Source of the DNA: JAVBMP01 sp031552195
Lineage (GTDB): Bacteria; Desulfobacterota; Desulfovibrionia; Desulfovibrionales; Desulfovibrionaceae
DNA: 64,000 nt
NCBI GenBank assembly: GCA_031552195.1
Contig: JAVBMT010000017.1
Coordinates: 139,936-203,935 of the forward strand
Direction of reading: 5' to 3'
Below are positions 28,133-36,007 of the stretch, piece after piece (the stretch's first letter is position 1; the number at the start of each line of letters is the position of its first letter). A program made the position numbers and the translations under genes. The notes beneath the pieces are model-generated. The model was not told the origin of the DNA, ran no database searches, and was given only the letters and a program-made list of their open reading frames with translations.

Positions 28133-28296
28133 CGTTTTCGAGGGCGACTGAACAACACGCAGGCGGACGTCAAATTTTTATCAGCCTTTCAGCGCGGAGG
28201 CGGGCAATATAGAGGGCATATTCCTCCAGCGACGGCTTTAGGCCTTATTTTGACGGCCATTCGCGCTTTGGCTGAGTTCCTTTCACCCGCAATTTG

Positions 28297-28335
28297 TTCC
28301 CGGTGCGTCCTGTAGGCCGCGCCGGGAATTTTTTC
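28297..28335 (+). terminator. Terminator in the 305-bp gap after the ferredoxin-nitroreductase
   Basis: TTCCCGGTGCG pairs with CGCGCCGGGAA (one G-T wobble) and is followed by TTTTTT. It lies in the 28133-28437 gap. The remainder of the gap is an AT-rich stretch just before the GGDEF gene, likely its promoter, with no further gene visible. Confidence 0.75.
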
Positions 28336-28437
28336 GTATAATTATCTAAATTTGATTGTTTTTTAAGATAAATTGTTTGCATGTATGTTTTGGCTTGTTT
28401 TTTGCAATAGCTTCCGCATAAGAAATGGGGAGGCACC

Positions 28438-29922
28438 ATGGATATCAAGGCAAATATACAACTTTTCTGGGCGCTTGGCTTAAGCGGCGAACAATGCGCG
28501 CAACTTGAGCGCTGCCTGGGCAGTGGGCAAAAACTGCATGCGTGGCGGCTTGGCGCGGTTCCCGGAGTGGCGGACCTTGAAGCGGAAAAACCTTTTTTGC
28601 TTTTTGTTTCCGGCGAGTCGCAACGCGCTCTTGCGGATAATGCGAACAAATCCTTAAGGCACTTGCGTATTTTGCCTAAAATTTTCGTCATGCACGATGG
28701 ATATTCTCAAGCCGAGCTCGAAGAAGCGGTAGACTCTGACGCGCTTGACATCCTGCGCCCGCCTTTCAACCGTAAGGCCTTGGCCGGCAAGTTGTCCAGG
28801 GTGGCTGACAGCGTCACCATCCACCAGGACATCGTCTGCATGACCAAGGAGATATTGCTTGAGCGTGAAATTCTTGAGCGCAAAAATTCCATCATGGAAT
28901 TTATGGTCAACTTTCTGACTATAACCGGAGACGGCAAAGAGTTATATCAGATTCTGCAAAACTCCTTCAAGGGCTTAAGCATGCTTTTGCCCGCGCATAA
29001 CATGCACGCAGCGCTGTGGTACCCGAACACCAGGGGCGAAAATACTGTCGAGCTTTTCATCGCTTCCGAAAAATCTCACCCCGCCTTCGGGAAATGGCGC
29101 GAAACGCTTCTTGACCAAGGGCAAAAATATGGATTGCCGGCCACCGGCAGCATTGCGGCCACTCCTCTTGTCCTTTCCGGCAGAGGGGCGGCGCTGGAAC
29201 TGATCGAGCCGAACGCCGGAAACGTGATTTACCTGCCCCTGAAATGCGGAGAAACCTGCCTGGGTTTCCTGGCGGTAATGACCAGCATGAAGAAAGGGCT
29301 GGGGCGAGATCAGGCCCAGGCGCTGGATTCAGCCATACGCCATCTTTCCGTGAGCCTGGAAAACGCCATCCGGGTGCAGGAATTGCGCACGATGGCGGAA
29401 TATGACAGCCTGACCGGTCTGCACAACAGGCGTTACCTTGAAGGCGAACTTAAAAAGGAACATGCCAGAACTTTGCGCTATGACGTTCCTTTTTCAGTGA
29501 TATTCGCGGATATCGACCATTTCAAGAAAATTAACGACAGCAAAGGCCACAAGGCCGGTGATCAGGTTTTGCGGCAGATCGCCGATATTTTCAAAAGCAA
29601 GATGCGCGTTACGGAAACTTACGCCCGCTACGGCGGAGAGGAATTTGTAATGCTTCTGCCGCATACCACGTCCGCTGAGGCCGCCGTGCTGGCGGAAAGA
29701 ATACGCAGCAGCGTGAACGAGCACGTTTTCAGCACTGACAGCGGTCCCCTGAAAGTCAGCATCAGCCTGGGCCTGGCCAGCATGGACAAGGCTAAAGCCG
29801 TTGAGAAGAACGCCTGCTCGACCATTTTGCACCAGGCTGACAAAGCCCTTTACGAGGCCAAAAACAGCGGGCGAAACTGCGTGCGCATAAGTGAAGAGGA
29901 ATGCCTGCTGGCGGCATATTGA
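28438..29922 (+). CDS. Diguanylate cyclase with receiver-like and GAF-like N-terminus
   Basis: 494 residues. The C-terminal GGDEF domain starts at about 325 with AEYDSLTGLHNRRYLEGEL and has an intact active site, G399-G-E-E-F403, plus FADIDHFKKIND, so it should make c-di-GMP. The product-inhibition I-site, RxxD five residues before the active site, reads R390-V-T-E393 and may be weak. Residues 1-125 look like a degenerate receiver (FVMHDGYSQAELEEAV, ILRPPFNRKAL), and about 150-310 a GAF-like sensor. There is no membrane segment, so it is cytoplasmic. The ATG follows GGGGAGG. A bidirectional terminator separates it from the convergent nitroreductase. Confidence 0.9.
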   Translation: MDIKANIQLFWALGLSGEQCAQLERCLGSGQKLHAWRLGAVPGVADLEAEKPFLLFVSGESQRALADNANKSLRHLRILPKIFVMHDGYSQAELEEAVDSDALDILRPPFNRKALAGKLSRVADSVTIHQDIVCMTKEILLEREILERKNSIMEFMVNFLTITGDGKELYQILQNSFKGLSMLLPAHNMHAALWYPNTRGENTVELFIASEKSHPAFGKWRETLLDQGQKYGLPATGSIAATPLVLSGRGAALELIEPNAGNVIYLPLKCGETCLGFLAVMTSMKKGLGRDQAQALDSAIRHLSVSLENAIRVQELRTMAEYDSLTGLHNRRYLEGELKKEHARTLRYDVPFSVIFADIDHFKKINDSKGHKAGDQVLRQIADIFKSKMRVTETYARYGGEEFVMLLPHTTSAEAAVLAERIRSSVNEHVFSTDSGPLKVSISLGLASMDKAKAVEKNACSTILHQADKALYEAKNSGRNCVRISEEECLLAAY

Positions 29923-30001
29923 CCGCCTGGTTTTCGAGATAATTTTCAGGAAACCCCTGAGAGTTCCGCCGGCAAGGGTTTTGTATGCGGCCGGCAAAGT
30001 T

Positions 30002-30047
30002 AAAACGCGGTGCGGCGCCGATATTTATCGGAGCCGCACCGCGTTTT
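30002..30047. terminator. Bidirectional terminator between convergent genes
   Basis: AAAACGCGGTGCGGC and its exact complement flank an inner CCGAT/ATCGG stem. The A-tract and T-tract ends make it work on both strands, serving the diguanylate cyclase (plus) and the nitroreductase (minus). Confidence 0.9.
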
Positions 30048-30087
30048 AAGCGTTAATCTGCTTCAAGCGGTAATGTTGATTTTTTAT

Positions 30088-30621
30088 TTATATGAAACGC
30101 GCGATATCATCCAGGGTTTTGCGCGTTTTCGCATGAATGGTCTCGCTTTCCGGGTAGCCCACGGCTATAAGCCCTGCAAAGCGTTGGTCAGCCGGAAGGC
30201 CGAGCAGCGAACAAAGCTTTTCCCGGTTGTACATGCCGATTATGCAGGTGCCGAGGCCAAGGCTTGCCGCTTCAAGGCAGATGTTCATCCGGGCCGCGCC
30301 AAGGTCGCTTTTGGCGAAATACTGGCTGTCCAATATGCTTCGCAAAGCGGGCATGAGCACCGCGTGCTCCTCTAAAACAACAATAAAAGCCCTGGCCTGG
30401 GAGAGAAATCCGTTAATGCCCATTTGCTGGCCGCAGGCGGCCACTTCGGCCACCAGTTCAGGGGTTTCGGCCACCACGAATTTCCAGGGCTGGGAATTGC
30501 AGGCGGAAGGGGCCAGACGGGCGGCTTCCACGCACTTTACCAGTTTTTCGTGCTCAACCGGCTTGTCTGAAAATTTTCTGCAGCTTTGGCGGCGCGCGGC
30601 CAATTCAAGAAAATCCTGCAT
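30088..30621 (-). CDS. Nitroreductase family protein
   Basis: 177 residues, the normal length for a single nitroreductase domain. The N-terminal RRQSCRKFSDKPV binds the FMN phosphate, ARLAPSACNSQPWKF is the typical second motif, and LGTCIIGMYN with IAVGYPESE closes the fold. It is an FMN-dependent oxidoreductase of unknown natural substrate, acting in the cytoplasm. GGAGAAG precedes the ATG. Its upstream neighbour is a decayed integrase beside tRNA-Arg, so this gene sits at the edge of a former insertion site and might be a remnant of the lost element; base composition does not decide this. Confidence 0.85.
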   Translation of the reverse strand: MQDFLELAARRQSCRKFSDKPVEHEKLVKCVEAARLAPSACNSQPWKFVVAETPELVAEVAACGQQMGINGFLSQARAFIVVLEEHAVLMPALRSILDSQYFAKSDLGAARMNICLEAASLGLGTCIIGMYNREKLCSLLGLPADQRFAGLIAVGYPESETIHAKTRKTLDDIARFI

Positions 30622-30708
30622 ATACTTCTCCTGTTCGGGATAAAGTTCCGTTGTTCCGTATGCCGGAATTATAGTAGCCGCGCGGCCGAAAAGGCAATAT
30701 TTTTCTGG

Positions 30709-30899
30709 TCATCTACTTTTCAGGGTAACAAGCGGATAAGTTCCCAAACTTATGCGATTTTCCTTTCCGTTTAGCCTATACTTCAGACGCCACCACTTGC
30801 CCCGGCGGGGGCAACTTCTCAATATAAACCGCCTTGGTCGTACAGGCGATAGCCCTTGTCTTTAGGCTTCGCCGCCGCAATCGCTTTTTCCGTAAGCAT
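30709..30899 (-). pseudogene. Remnant of a P4-type tyrosine integrase (DUF4102 N-terminus)
   Basis: From the ATG at 30899 the minus strand reads MLTEKAIAAAKPKDKGYRLY, the standard opening of P4-family integrases, and continues DQGGLY. An in-frame TGA (30819-30821) then stands where a Leu codon is expected. After EVAPAG a one-base loss near 30800 shifts the frame, and the family pattern resumes as KWWRLKYRLNGKENRISLGT, then YPLVTLKSR, before ending at 30709. The core-binding and catalytic domains are gone. Its position just past the 3' end of tRNA-Arg, reading away from it, is the classic integrase site of an island. Confidence 0.85.
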
Positions 30900-30929
30900 G
30901 TGAGTAACTCCGCAGGGTAACAAATTTGG

Positions 30930-30983
30930 TTACTCATTTCTTACTCACAAAATTACACGGAATCATGCGAACCCATGCGAACC
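30930..30983. repeat. Short direct repeats between the integrase remnant and tRNA-Arg
   Basis: TTACTCA occurs at 30930 and again in TTACTCAC at 30941, with the inverted GTGAGTAA at 30900. ATGCGAACC occurs at 30965 and 30975. Closely spaced short repeats between an integrase and its tRNA target fit integrase arm-type binding sites. This function is inferred from the location. Confidence 0.4.
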
Positions 30984-31053
30984 TGCGGTGCACATAAAAA
31001 CAAACGCCCGCATAGCCTTTACGGACTTATGCGGACGCTTGCGAACGTTCTCT

Positions 31054-31130
31054 TGGCGGGCAATGCAGGACTCGAACCTGCGACCTTTGGCGTCGGAGGC
31101 CAACGCTCTATCCATCTGAGCCAATTGCCC
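31054..31130 (-). tRNA. tRNA-Arg (anticodon CCG)
   Basis: On the minus strand the acceptor GGGCAAT (31124-31130) pairs with ATTGCCC (31058-31064). The anticodon stem TTGGC/GCCAA encloses loop CTCCGAC, giving anticodon CCG. The T arm has GGTTCGAGTCC. The 3' CCA is encoded (31054-31056). The gene is intact although a decayed integrase lies beyond its 3' end. Confidence 0.95.
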
Positions 31131-31283
31131 GTTTGCGGAATTGATGGGCTGTTGTTATAGCTTGCCTGCCTCGCTGTCAAGATATATATTGCGGCTTGGT
31201 TTCCGCCGTGGCGAAAGGCTTGGCTTCGGCGGAAAAGGCATTTTACGCCTGTTTTCCTTCAGGCCGTTGTTTGCGATTTCGGC

Positions 31284-32297
31284 ATGTTGCATATTGTTTG
31301 GGTAGGAAATTCGTTCTTTTACGACCGTCTGAAAAATTTCGGCTGCGCGGTCTCTTTTTTGCCGGTTGTGCCCGGCGAAGCCTTCGGCTGGCCCGACATA
31401 CTGAAGGCCGGCGGCGGGGCCGAACCGGACGCGGTAGTTGTGGCCGACATGAGCCTGCCGCCCTTCGTGCTGGGGGTTGAAAACTTCCCTTGTCTGACGG
31501 TTTTTTACGCTGTTGATACCCACATACACAGCTGGTATCCGTTTTACGCCCAGGCTTTTGATTTGTGCCTGGTCAGCCTGAAAGACCATTTGGGCAAGTT
31601 CGGCGGAATGCGCCTCAAGGGCGAGCAAATACGCTGGATGCCGCCTTTCGCGCCGGACCTTGACGGGCCTTTGCCGCCGGTAACCGGAGAGTGGGACCTG
31701 CTTTTCGCCGGGCGGGCGGACAGGGCGGTCAACCCGGAACGGGTCGATTTCCTGGAGCGCCTTGCCGCGCTTTTTCCAGGTTTGCATCTGGCCTCCGGCG
31801 ATTTTGCCGAACTTTTTCCCCAAGGCAAGCTGGTGCTGAACCACAGCATAGGCGAAGACCTGAATTTTCGCGTATTTGAAGCGCCAGGGAGGGGAGCCTG
31901 CCTGCTCACGCCAAGGATAGGCCACGGCCTGAGCGAACTTTTTACAGACCGCCGCGAGCTCTATATATATGACCAGTCCGACCTGCCTGGGCTGGTGACC
32001 CTGGTGAGGGAACTTCTTGGCAAGCCGGAAGAGGTGGCGGCGGTGCGGGCCAGCGCGCTGGCGGCAATAGACGCCGCCCACCGTGCAAGCCACCGGGCCG
32101 CCTTTCTGGCCGGACTCCTTCATGACCTGCGTTCCGGCGGGCAGGGGGCCGAGCTGATACGCGCGCGGCGTTCCGGCGGGCGGGCTTTGCATGAAAGCTA
32201 TCTGCGCTTTTTGTATCTTCTGCATGCGGAAAGCCAGGACATTCCGGCCCTGCGCCTTGCTTACCTGAACGCGGCTAAACCCTGTGCCGGAAATTGA
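31284..32297 (+). CDS. CgeB-like glycosyltransferase family protein
   Basis: 337 residues. The N-terminus is a Rossmann-type start (MLHIVWVGNSFFYDRL). The C-terminal half has the CgeB/spore maturation glycosyltransferase pattern: a conserved Asn-His and Glu in VLNHSIGEDLNFRVFEA, then GACLLTPRIG and LYIYDQSDLPGLV, where the GT-B donor site lies. There is no membrane segment. It is followed 36 bp later by gmhA, the first enzyme of heptose synthesis, so a role in LPS or surface-glycan assembly is plausible but inferred. Acceptor and donor are unknown. Confidence 0.75.
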   Translation: MLHIVWVGNSFFYDRLKNFGCAVSFLPVVPGEAFGWPDILKAGGGAEPDAVVVADMSLPPFVLGVENFPCLTVFYAVDTHIHSWYPFYAQAFDLCLVSLKDHLGKFGGMRLKGEQIRWMPPFAPDLDGPLPPVTGEWDLLFAGRADRAVNPERVDFLERLAALFPGLHLASGDFAELFPQGKLVLNHSIGEDLNFRVFEAPGRGACLLTPRIGHGLSELFTDRRELYIYDQSDLPGLVTLVRELLGKPEEVAAVRASALAAIDAAHRASHRAAFLAGLLHDLRSGGQGAELIRARRSGGRALHESYLRFLYLLHAESQDIPALRLAYLNAAKPCAGN

Positions 32298-32333
32298 ACA
32301 GAATCAAAAGTCCGAAAAATTGCGGGAGGGCGC

Positions 32334-32942
32334 ATGCCTGAGAATGCCTTGAAAATAGTGCGGGAATATGCCTTGGCCGGAGCGGCCGCGCGCGAGCGTT
32401 TTTTTGCCGAGGGAAGCGGACGGGTGGTCGAGGCCGCCATGCTGATGGCGGCAAGCGTCGCCCGGAACGGAAAAATTCTTTTTTGCGGCAATGGAGGAAG
32501 CGCGGCGGATTCCCAGCACCTGGCGGCGGAATTCGTGAACCGTTTCATGATGGAACGCCCCCCTTTGCCGGCGATTGCCCTGAGCACGGACACTTCCATC
32601 TTGACCGCCATCGGTAATGACTATAGTTTTGAACAGATTTTTTCCAAGCAGGTGCAGGCCCTCGGCCGGCCCGGCGACGTATTGGTGGGAATTTCCACCT
32701 CAGGCTCCAGCCCGAACGTGCTGCGCGCCCTTGAAGCGGCCAGGGCGGGCGGGCTGAAAACCATAGGCCTGGCCGGGCGCGACGGCGGAGCCATGCGCGA
32801 GCTTTGCGATATTATTATGGTTGTGGAAAACGCGCCCACCCCGGCCGTGCAGGAAACGCATATCGCGATAGGGCATTTACTTTGCCGCCTTTGTGATTAC
32901 TTCCTGTTCGAGAACGTTCAGGCCATAATCAAAACGGACTGA
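32334..32942 (+). CDS. gmhA: Sedoheptulose-7-phosphate isomerase (SIS domain)
   Basis: 202 residues; GGGAGGG precedes the ATG. GmhA converts sedoheptulose 7-phosphate to D-glycero-manno-heptose 7-phosphate, the entry to ADP-heptose for LPS core. It has FCGNGGSAADSQHLAAEFVN, the signature with the zinc and active-site residues, then ALSTDTSILTAIGND, VGISTSGSSPNVL, and the C-terminal EHxH-like QETHIAIGHLLC. DnaA-binding DiaA shares this fold, but the sugar-active motifs and the glycosyltransferase beside it favour GmhA. Confidence 0.88.
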   Translation: MPENALKIVREYALAGAAARERFFAEGSGRVVEAAMLMAASVARNGKILFCGNGGSAADSQHLAAEFVNRFMMERPPLPAIALSTDTSILTAIGNDYSFEQIFSKQVQALGRPGDVLVGISTSGSSPNVLRALEAARAGGLKTIGLAGRDGGAMRELCDIIMVVENAPTPAVQETHIAIGHLLCRLCDYFLFENVQAIIKTD

Positions 32943-32994
32943 AAAACGCCCGCGATCAGCCAGCCGGGCCGAGCGAATTATTAAAGGAGCCGTC

Positions 32995-33231
32995 ATGCCC
33001 ATATATGAATATCATTGCAAGAAATGCGATCAGAATTTCGAAGAACTGGTTTTCGGCAGCGCAGCGCCGAACTGCCCCAAATGCGGAGCGGAGGACACCG
33101 AAAGGCTGATGTCTTGCCCCTGCCTGCATATGCCCGCCCCTTCGCGGGTGGGGCAAACCGTAACCTTTCCCAAGTCTTCAGGCGGCGGTTGCGGCGGTTG
33201 TTCCGGCGGAAGCTGCTCAACCTGCCATTAA
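32995..33231 (+). CDS. FmdB-type small zinc-ribbon protein
   Basis: 78 residues. It opens with MPIYEYHCKKCDQNFEELV and pairs two CxxC knuckles (CKKC and CPKC) in the FmdB regulatory-protein fold. The tail is Gly/Cys-rich (GGGCGGCSGGSCSTC), common in proteobacterial members. AAAGGAG lies upstream of the ATG. Function is not established for the family; a regulatory or metal-linked role is usually proposed. Confidence 0.88.
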   Translation: MPIYEYHCKKCDQNFEELVFGSAAPNCPKCGAEDTERLMSCPCLHMPAPSRVGQTVTFPKSSGGGCGGCSGGSCSTCH

Positions 33232-33327
33232 AAGTTTTACGAATGCAATGCCCTAACCGTGCGGAATGCGGTTTTTCCGCCTTCGTCAGGCCAGTCAGCC
33301 TGCCGGACTGTTTTTTACCGGAAACCT

Positions 33328-34275
33328 ATGAATAAAATTACGATAGCCACCAGAGGCAGCAGGCTGGCCCTGTGGCAGGCCGAACATATCAGCGCCCTTT
33401 TGCGCGGGCGTTACCCGGCCCTTGCGGTTGAACTTCTCGTTCTTAAAACCAAGGGCGATATAATTCTGGACGTGCCTCTGGCCAAAGTCGGCGGAAAAGG
33501 CCTGTTCGTCAAGGAAATAGAAGAAGCTTTGCTGGACGGGCGGGCCGATCTGGCCGTGCATTCCATGAAAGACGTGCCGATGGAGCTTCCGGAAGGTTTG
33601 GTTCTCGGAGTTGTGCCGCAAAGAGAAGACCCGGTTGACGTGCTCCTTTCCTGCGCCTGGGAAAATTTGGAAAGCCTGCCGCGCGGCGCGAAAGTAGGCA
33701 CCAGCAGCTTGCGGCGGCAGGCTCAACTTCTGGCCAGGCGCCCGGACCTTGACATAGTCTCTTTGCGCGGCAATGTTGAGACGCGCCTTGGTAAGCTGGA
33801 AAAAGGCGAGTTCGCGGCCATTGTGATGGCGGCCGCCGGCTTGAACCGCCTTGGGCTGAAAGTGGCGCACGCGGCCCGTCTGGCTCCGCCGGATTTTCTC
33901 CCGGCCGCCGGGCAGGGGGCGCTTGGGCTGGAATATTCCGCCGCGCGCAAAGATATGGCTGAACTGTTGTCATTTCTGGATCATGCGCCTTCGCGGGTTT
34001 GCGTTGAGGCTGAACGCGGCTTTCTGGCCGGGCTTGAGGGCGGTTGCCAGGTTCCGATCGCGGCCCATGCCGTTCTGGAAGGGGAGCGCATCATGCTGGA
34101 CGGGCTGGTGGCGGACTGCCAGGGCAGGAATATAGTACGCCTTCAGAAGGAAGGGCCGGCCGGAGAGGCCAGAGCCTTGGGCCTGGCGTTGTCCATGGAG
34201 GTCAAACAGGCCGGCGGGCTGGAAATTTTGCGTGACTTTTACGCTGAAAACGGGCAGGGCCTTCCGAAGGCTTGA
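33328..34275 (+). CDS. hemC: Hydroxymethylbilane synthase (porphobilinogen deaminase)
   Basis: 315 residues from the ATG at 33328; the frame is open upstream to 33259 but without support. HemC joins four porphobilinogens into hydroxymethylbilane in the cytoplasm. ATRGSRLALWQAEH opens the protein, DVPLAKVGGKGLFVKEIEEAL and AVHSMKDVPMELP hold the catalytic Asp region, GTSSLRRQAQLL binds the chain, and C240 in LEGGCQVPIAAH carries the dipyrromethane cofactor. Its product feeds siroheme, alternative haem and cobalamin synthesis, so it works upstream of CbiK, encoded elsewhere in the window. Confidence 0.96.
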   Translation: MNKITIATRGSRLALWQAEHISALLRGRYPALAVELLVLKTKGDIILDVPLAKVGGKGLFVKEIEEALLDGRADLAVHSMKDVPMELPEGLVLGVVPQREDPVDVLLSCAWENLESLPRGAKVGTSSLRRQAQLLARRPDLDIVSLRGNVETRLGKLEKGEFAAIVMAAAGLNRLGLKVAHAARLAPPDFLPAAGQGALGLEYSAARKDMAELLSFLDHAPSRVCVEAERGFLAGLEGGCQVPIAAHAVLEGERIMLDGLVADCQGRNIVRLQKEGPAGEARALGLALSMEVKQAGGLEILRDFYAENGQGLPKA

Positions 34276-34439
34276 AGCAACGCGAAACTGGCGGGAAAAA
34301 TTTGAAATTTAGGGAACGGGCGGAGGCCGCCGCGCGGAAATAAAATAATTCATTGAGAGAAATTACACTTTTTCCAGCAATCTCACTAGGTTTTGTTTAT
34401 AGTCGCTTTTTTGGATTTAGCATTGCCGTTCATTAATTC

Positions 34440-34468
34440 TTGCGTAATTTTTTTGTATTAGATATAGA
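34440..34468 (+). promoter_or_regulatory. Sigma-70-type promoter of cheW
   Basis: TTGCGT at 34440 and TATAGA at 34463 are separated by 17 bp, about 55 bp upstream of the cheW start in an AT-rich leader. Sequence match only. Confidence 0.5.
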
Positions 34469-34522
34469 TATATCATTAAGGCTTCGTCCTGTACTAAAAG
34501 AAGAAACCGGGAAGGTTCTGTT

Positions 34523-34999
34523 ATGGATCATAACCAGAAAAAACAAGATGATGAACTCTTGCAACTTGTAACGTTCAGCATCGGAGAAGAAGAGTTTGGC
34601 GTTGATATTTTAAAAGTGCAGGAAATTATCCGCACCATGGAAATCACCAAGGTGCCCCGTGCGCAGGATTTCGTGGAAGGGGTGATCAACCTGCGCGGAA
34701 AGGTTATTCCGATTATAGATTTGCGCCGCCGTTTCGGGCTTGTGTCTAAAACGCACGACAAACATACCAGAATTATCGTTATTGAAATCAATAATATGAT
34801 AGTCGGGTTTGTGGTTGACTCCGTATCGGAAGTGCTTCGCATTCCCGCAGGCACGGTTGAGCCGCCGCCACCGGTTGTGGCCGGCGTTGAATCCGAATAC
34901 ATCAACGGCGTCGGTAAATTGCAGGATCGTCTGCTTATCCTGCTTGATCTGGACAAGCTGCTTTCCAGCGAAGATATGGAAGCGCTTATTCAGATGTAA
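34523..34999 (+). CDS. cheW: Chemotaxis adaptor CheW
   Basis: 158 residues, one CheW SH3-like domain. LQLVTFSIGEEEFGVDILKV, then VINLRGKVIPIIDLR and VSEVLRIPAGTVEPPP are standard. It bridges chemoreceptors and CheA at the membrane array. The gene is monocistronic here: its own promoter-like site upstream and a strong terminator downstream, with no other che gene in the window. GGGAAGG precedes the ATG by about nine bases. Confidence 0.95.
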   Translation: MDHNQKKQDDELLQLVTFSIGEEEFGVDILKVQEIIRTMEITKVPRAQDFVEGVINLRGKVIPIIDLRRRFGLVSKTHDKHTRIIVIEINNMIVGFVVDSVSEVLRIPAGTVEPPPPVVAGVESEYINGVGKLQDRLLILLDLDKLLSSEDMEALIQM

Positions 35000-35020
35000 G
35001 GCTGACGGCATAAATTGCAA

Positions 35021-35065
35021 GCAAAAAGGGCCGCATGGTTTTCCGTGCGGCCCTTTTTGCTAATT
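35021..35065 (+). terminator. Rho-independent terminator of cheW
   Basis: GCAAAAAGGGCCGCA and its exact complement form a 15-bp stem, with the A/T-tract inside the outer stem, 22 bp after the cheW stop. Confidence 0.88.
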
Positions 35066-35082
35066 TGAGTTTTTTTACTCTA

Positions 35083-35229
35083 GGGGCTGTTTCTAAATAA
35101 ATTTTTTGTCCAAATACTGCGTCAATCGTCCTTTTTTTCTCCGGTCGAGTACCGTAAGAGTACACTCTCTTCGCAAAAAAGGCCGTTTTTCTTGTCTTTG
35201 GCGCAAAATCTTTATTTAGAAACAGCCTC
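35083..35229. mobile_element. IS630/Tc1-type MITE, about 147 bp
   Basis: The ends GGGGCTGTTTCTAAATAAA and the inverted GAGGCTGTTTCTAAATAAA match with one mismatch. The similarity continues inwards, giving an imperfect long palindrome. It is flanked on both sides by TA within CTAG, the target and duplication typical of IS630-type elements. It has no coding capacity and lies in the cheW-to-methyltransferase gap. Confidence 0.75.
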
Positions 35230-35364
35230 TAGGAATACCGTTTCGCGGTTTTTCAAGTTGAATTGAAGCCGCTCTTTTCGTTTGCGATAACCCTGAAAGA
35301 CCGCCCGAATGGGGCTGCGCTCGCCGCGCCTGCCTCCGCGATATTTCTACCCACGGAGAAAGCC

Positions 35365-36006
35365 ATGCTGTATGAAATGTTCCATGATAATCAGGGCGAC
35401 ACTATGACCAGGTGGGCGCATTATTTTCCCGTGTATGAAAGATTCCTGAGCCCTTTCGTCAACCGTTCCGTTGTAATGTTCGAAATCGGGGTTTACAAGG
35501 GCGGTTCGTTGAAATTGTGGAAAAAGTATCTGGGGCCGTTTGCCGTGATTGTGGGGCTTGATGTCGAAGAACCGTGCCGGATGTTTGAAGATGAACAGTG
35601 CAGGGTGCGCATAGGCGACCAGCGCGACCTGAAATTTCTGAGCAAGGTGGTTAGGGAGTTCGGGCCGCCGGACATAGTGATTGACGACGGAAGCCACATG
35701 ATGGACGACATGGGCGCTTCTTTCAGTTTTCTTTACCCGCTTCTGAATGACAACGGCGTTTACATTGTGGAAGACGCTCACACCTGTTACTGGGAAGATT
35801 ACGGCGGTGGGCTGAAGAGGCCTGGGTCTTTCATTGAACGGGCCAAAGACCTGGTCGATTCGCTGAACGCGTATCATATCGGGCGGGAAGAACTGGTGGA
35901 CGATTTTACCCGGTCTACATTTTCCGTCAGTTTCTTTGATTCGATGGTGGTGTTTGAAAAACGGCGGCGCCCGCGCCCGTACTCGCTAACAACCGGTTCA
36001 ACCTGA
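35365..36006 (+). CDS. Class I SAM-dependent methyltransferase, CmcI/TylF-like
   Basis: 213 residues from the ATG at 35365, with GGAGAA upstream; the longer open frame from 35263 lacks a site. VMFEIGVYKGGSLKLWKKY (about residues 36-54) is the SAM-binding motif I of the cephalosporin hydroxylase/TylF/macrocin methyltransferase group, GLDVEEP supplies the acidic ribose contact, and DIVIDDGSHMMDDM is the metal/substrate Asp cluster. YIVEDAHTCYW follows. This group methylates sugars or polyketides and is common in surface-glycan loci. Substrate unknown; it is isolated, between a MITE and the convergent kinase gene. Confidence 0.82.
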   Translation: MLYEMFHDNQGDTMTRWAHYFPVYERFLSPFVNRSVVMFEIGVYKGGSLKLWKKYLGPFAVIVGLDVEEPCRMFEDEQCRVRIGDQRDLKFLSKVVREFGPPDIVIDDGSHMMDDMGASFSFLYPLLNDNGVYIVEDAHTCYWEDYGGGLKRPGSFIERAKDLVDSLNAYHIGREELVDDFTRSTFSVSFFDSMVVFEKRRRPRPYSLTTGST

Positions 36007-36007
36007 T

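Noticed and set aside
32995..33231. FmdB zinc-ribbon gene as part of the Mo/W locus because of its name
   Set aside because: It is 10 kb away beside hemC, has no ModE-like site, and the family is found in many unrelated contexts.
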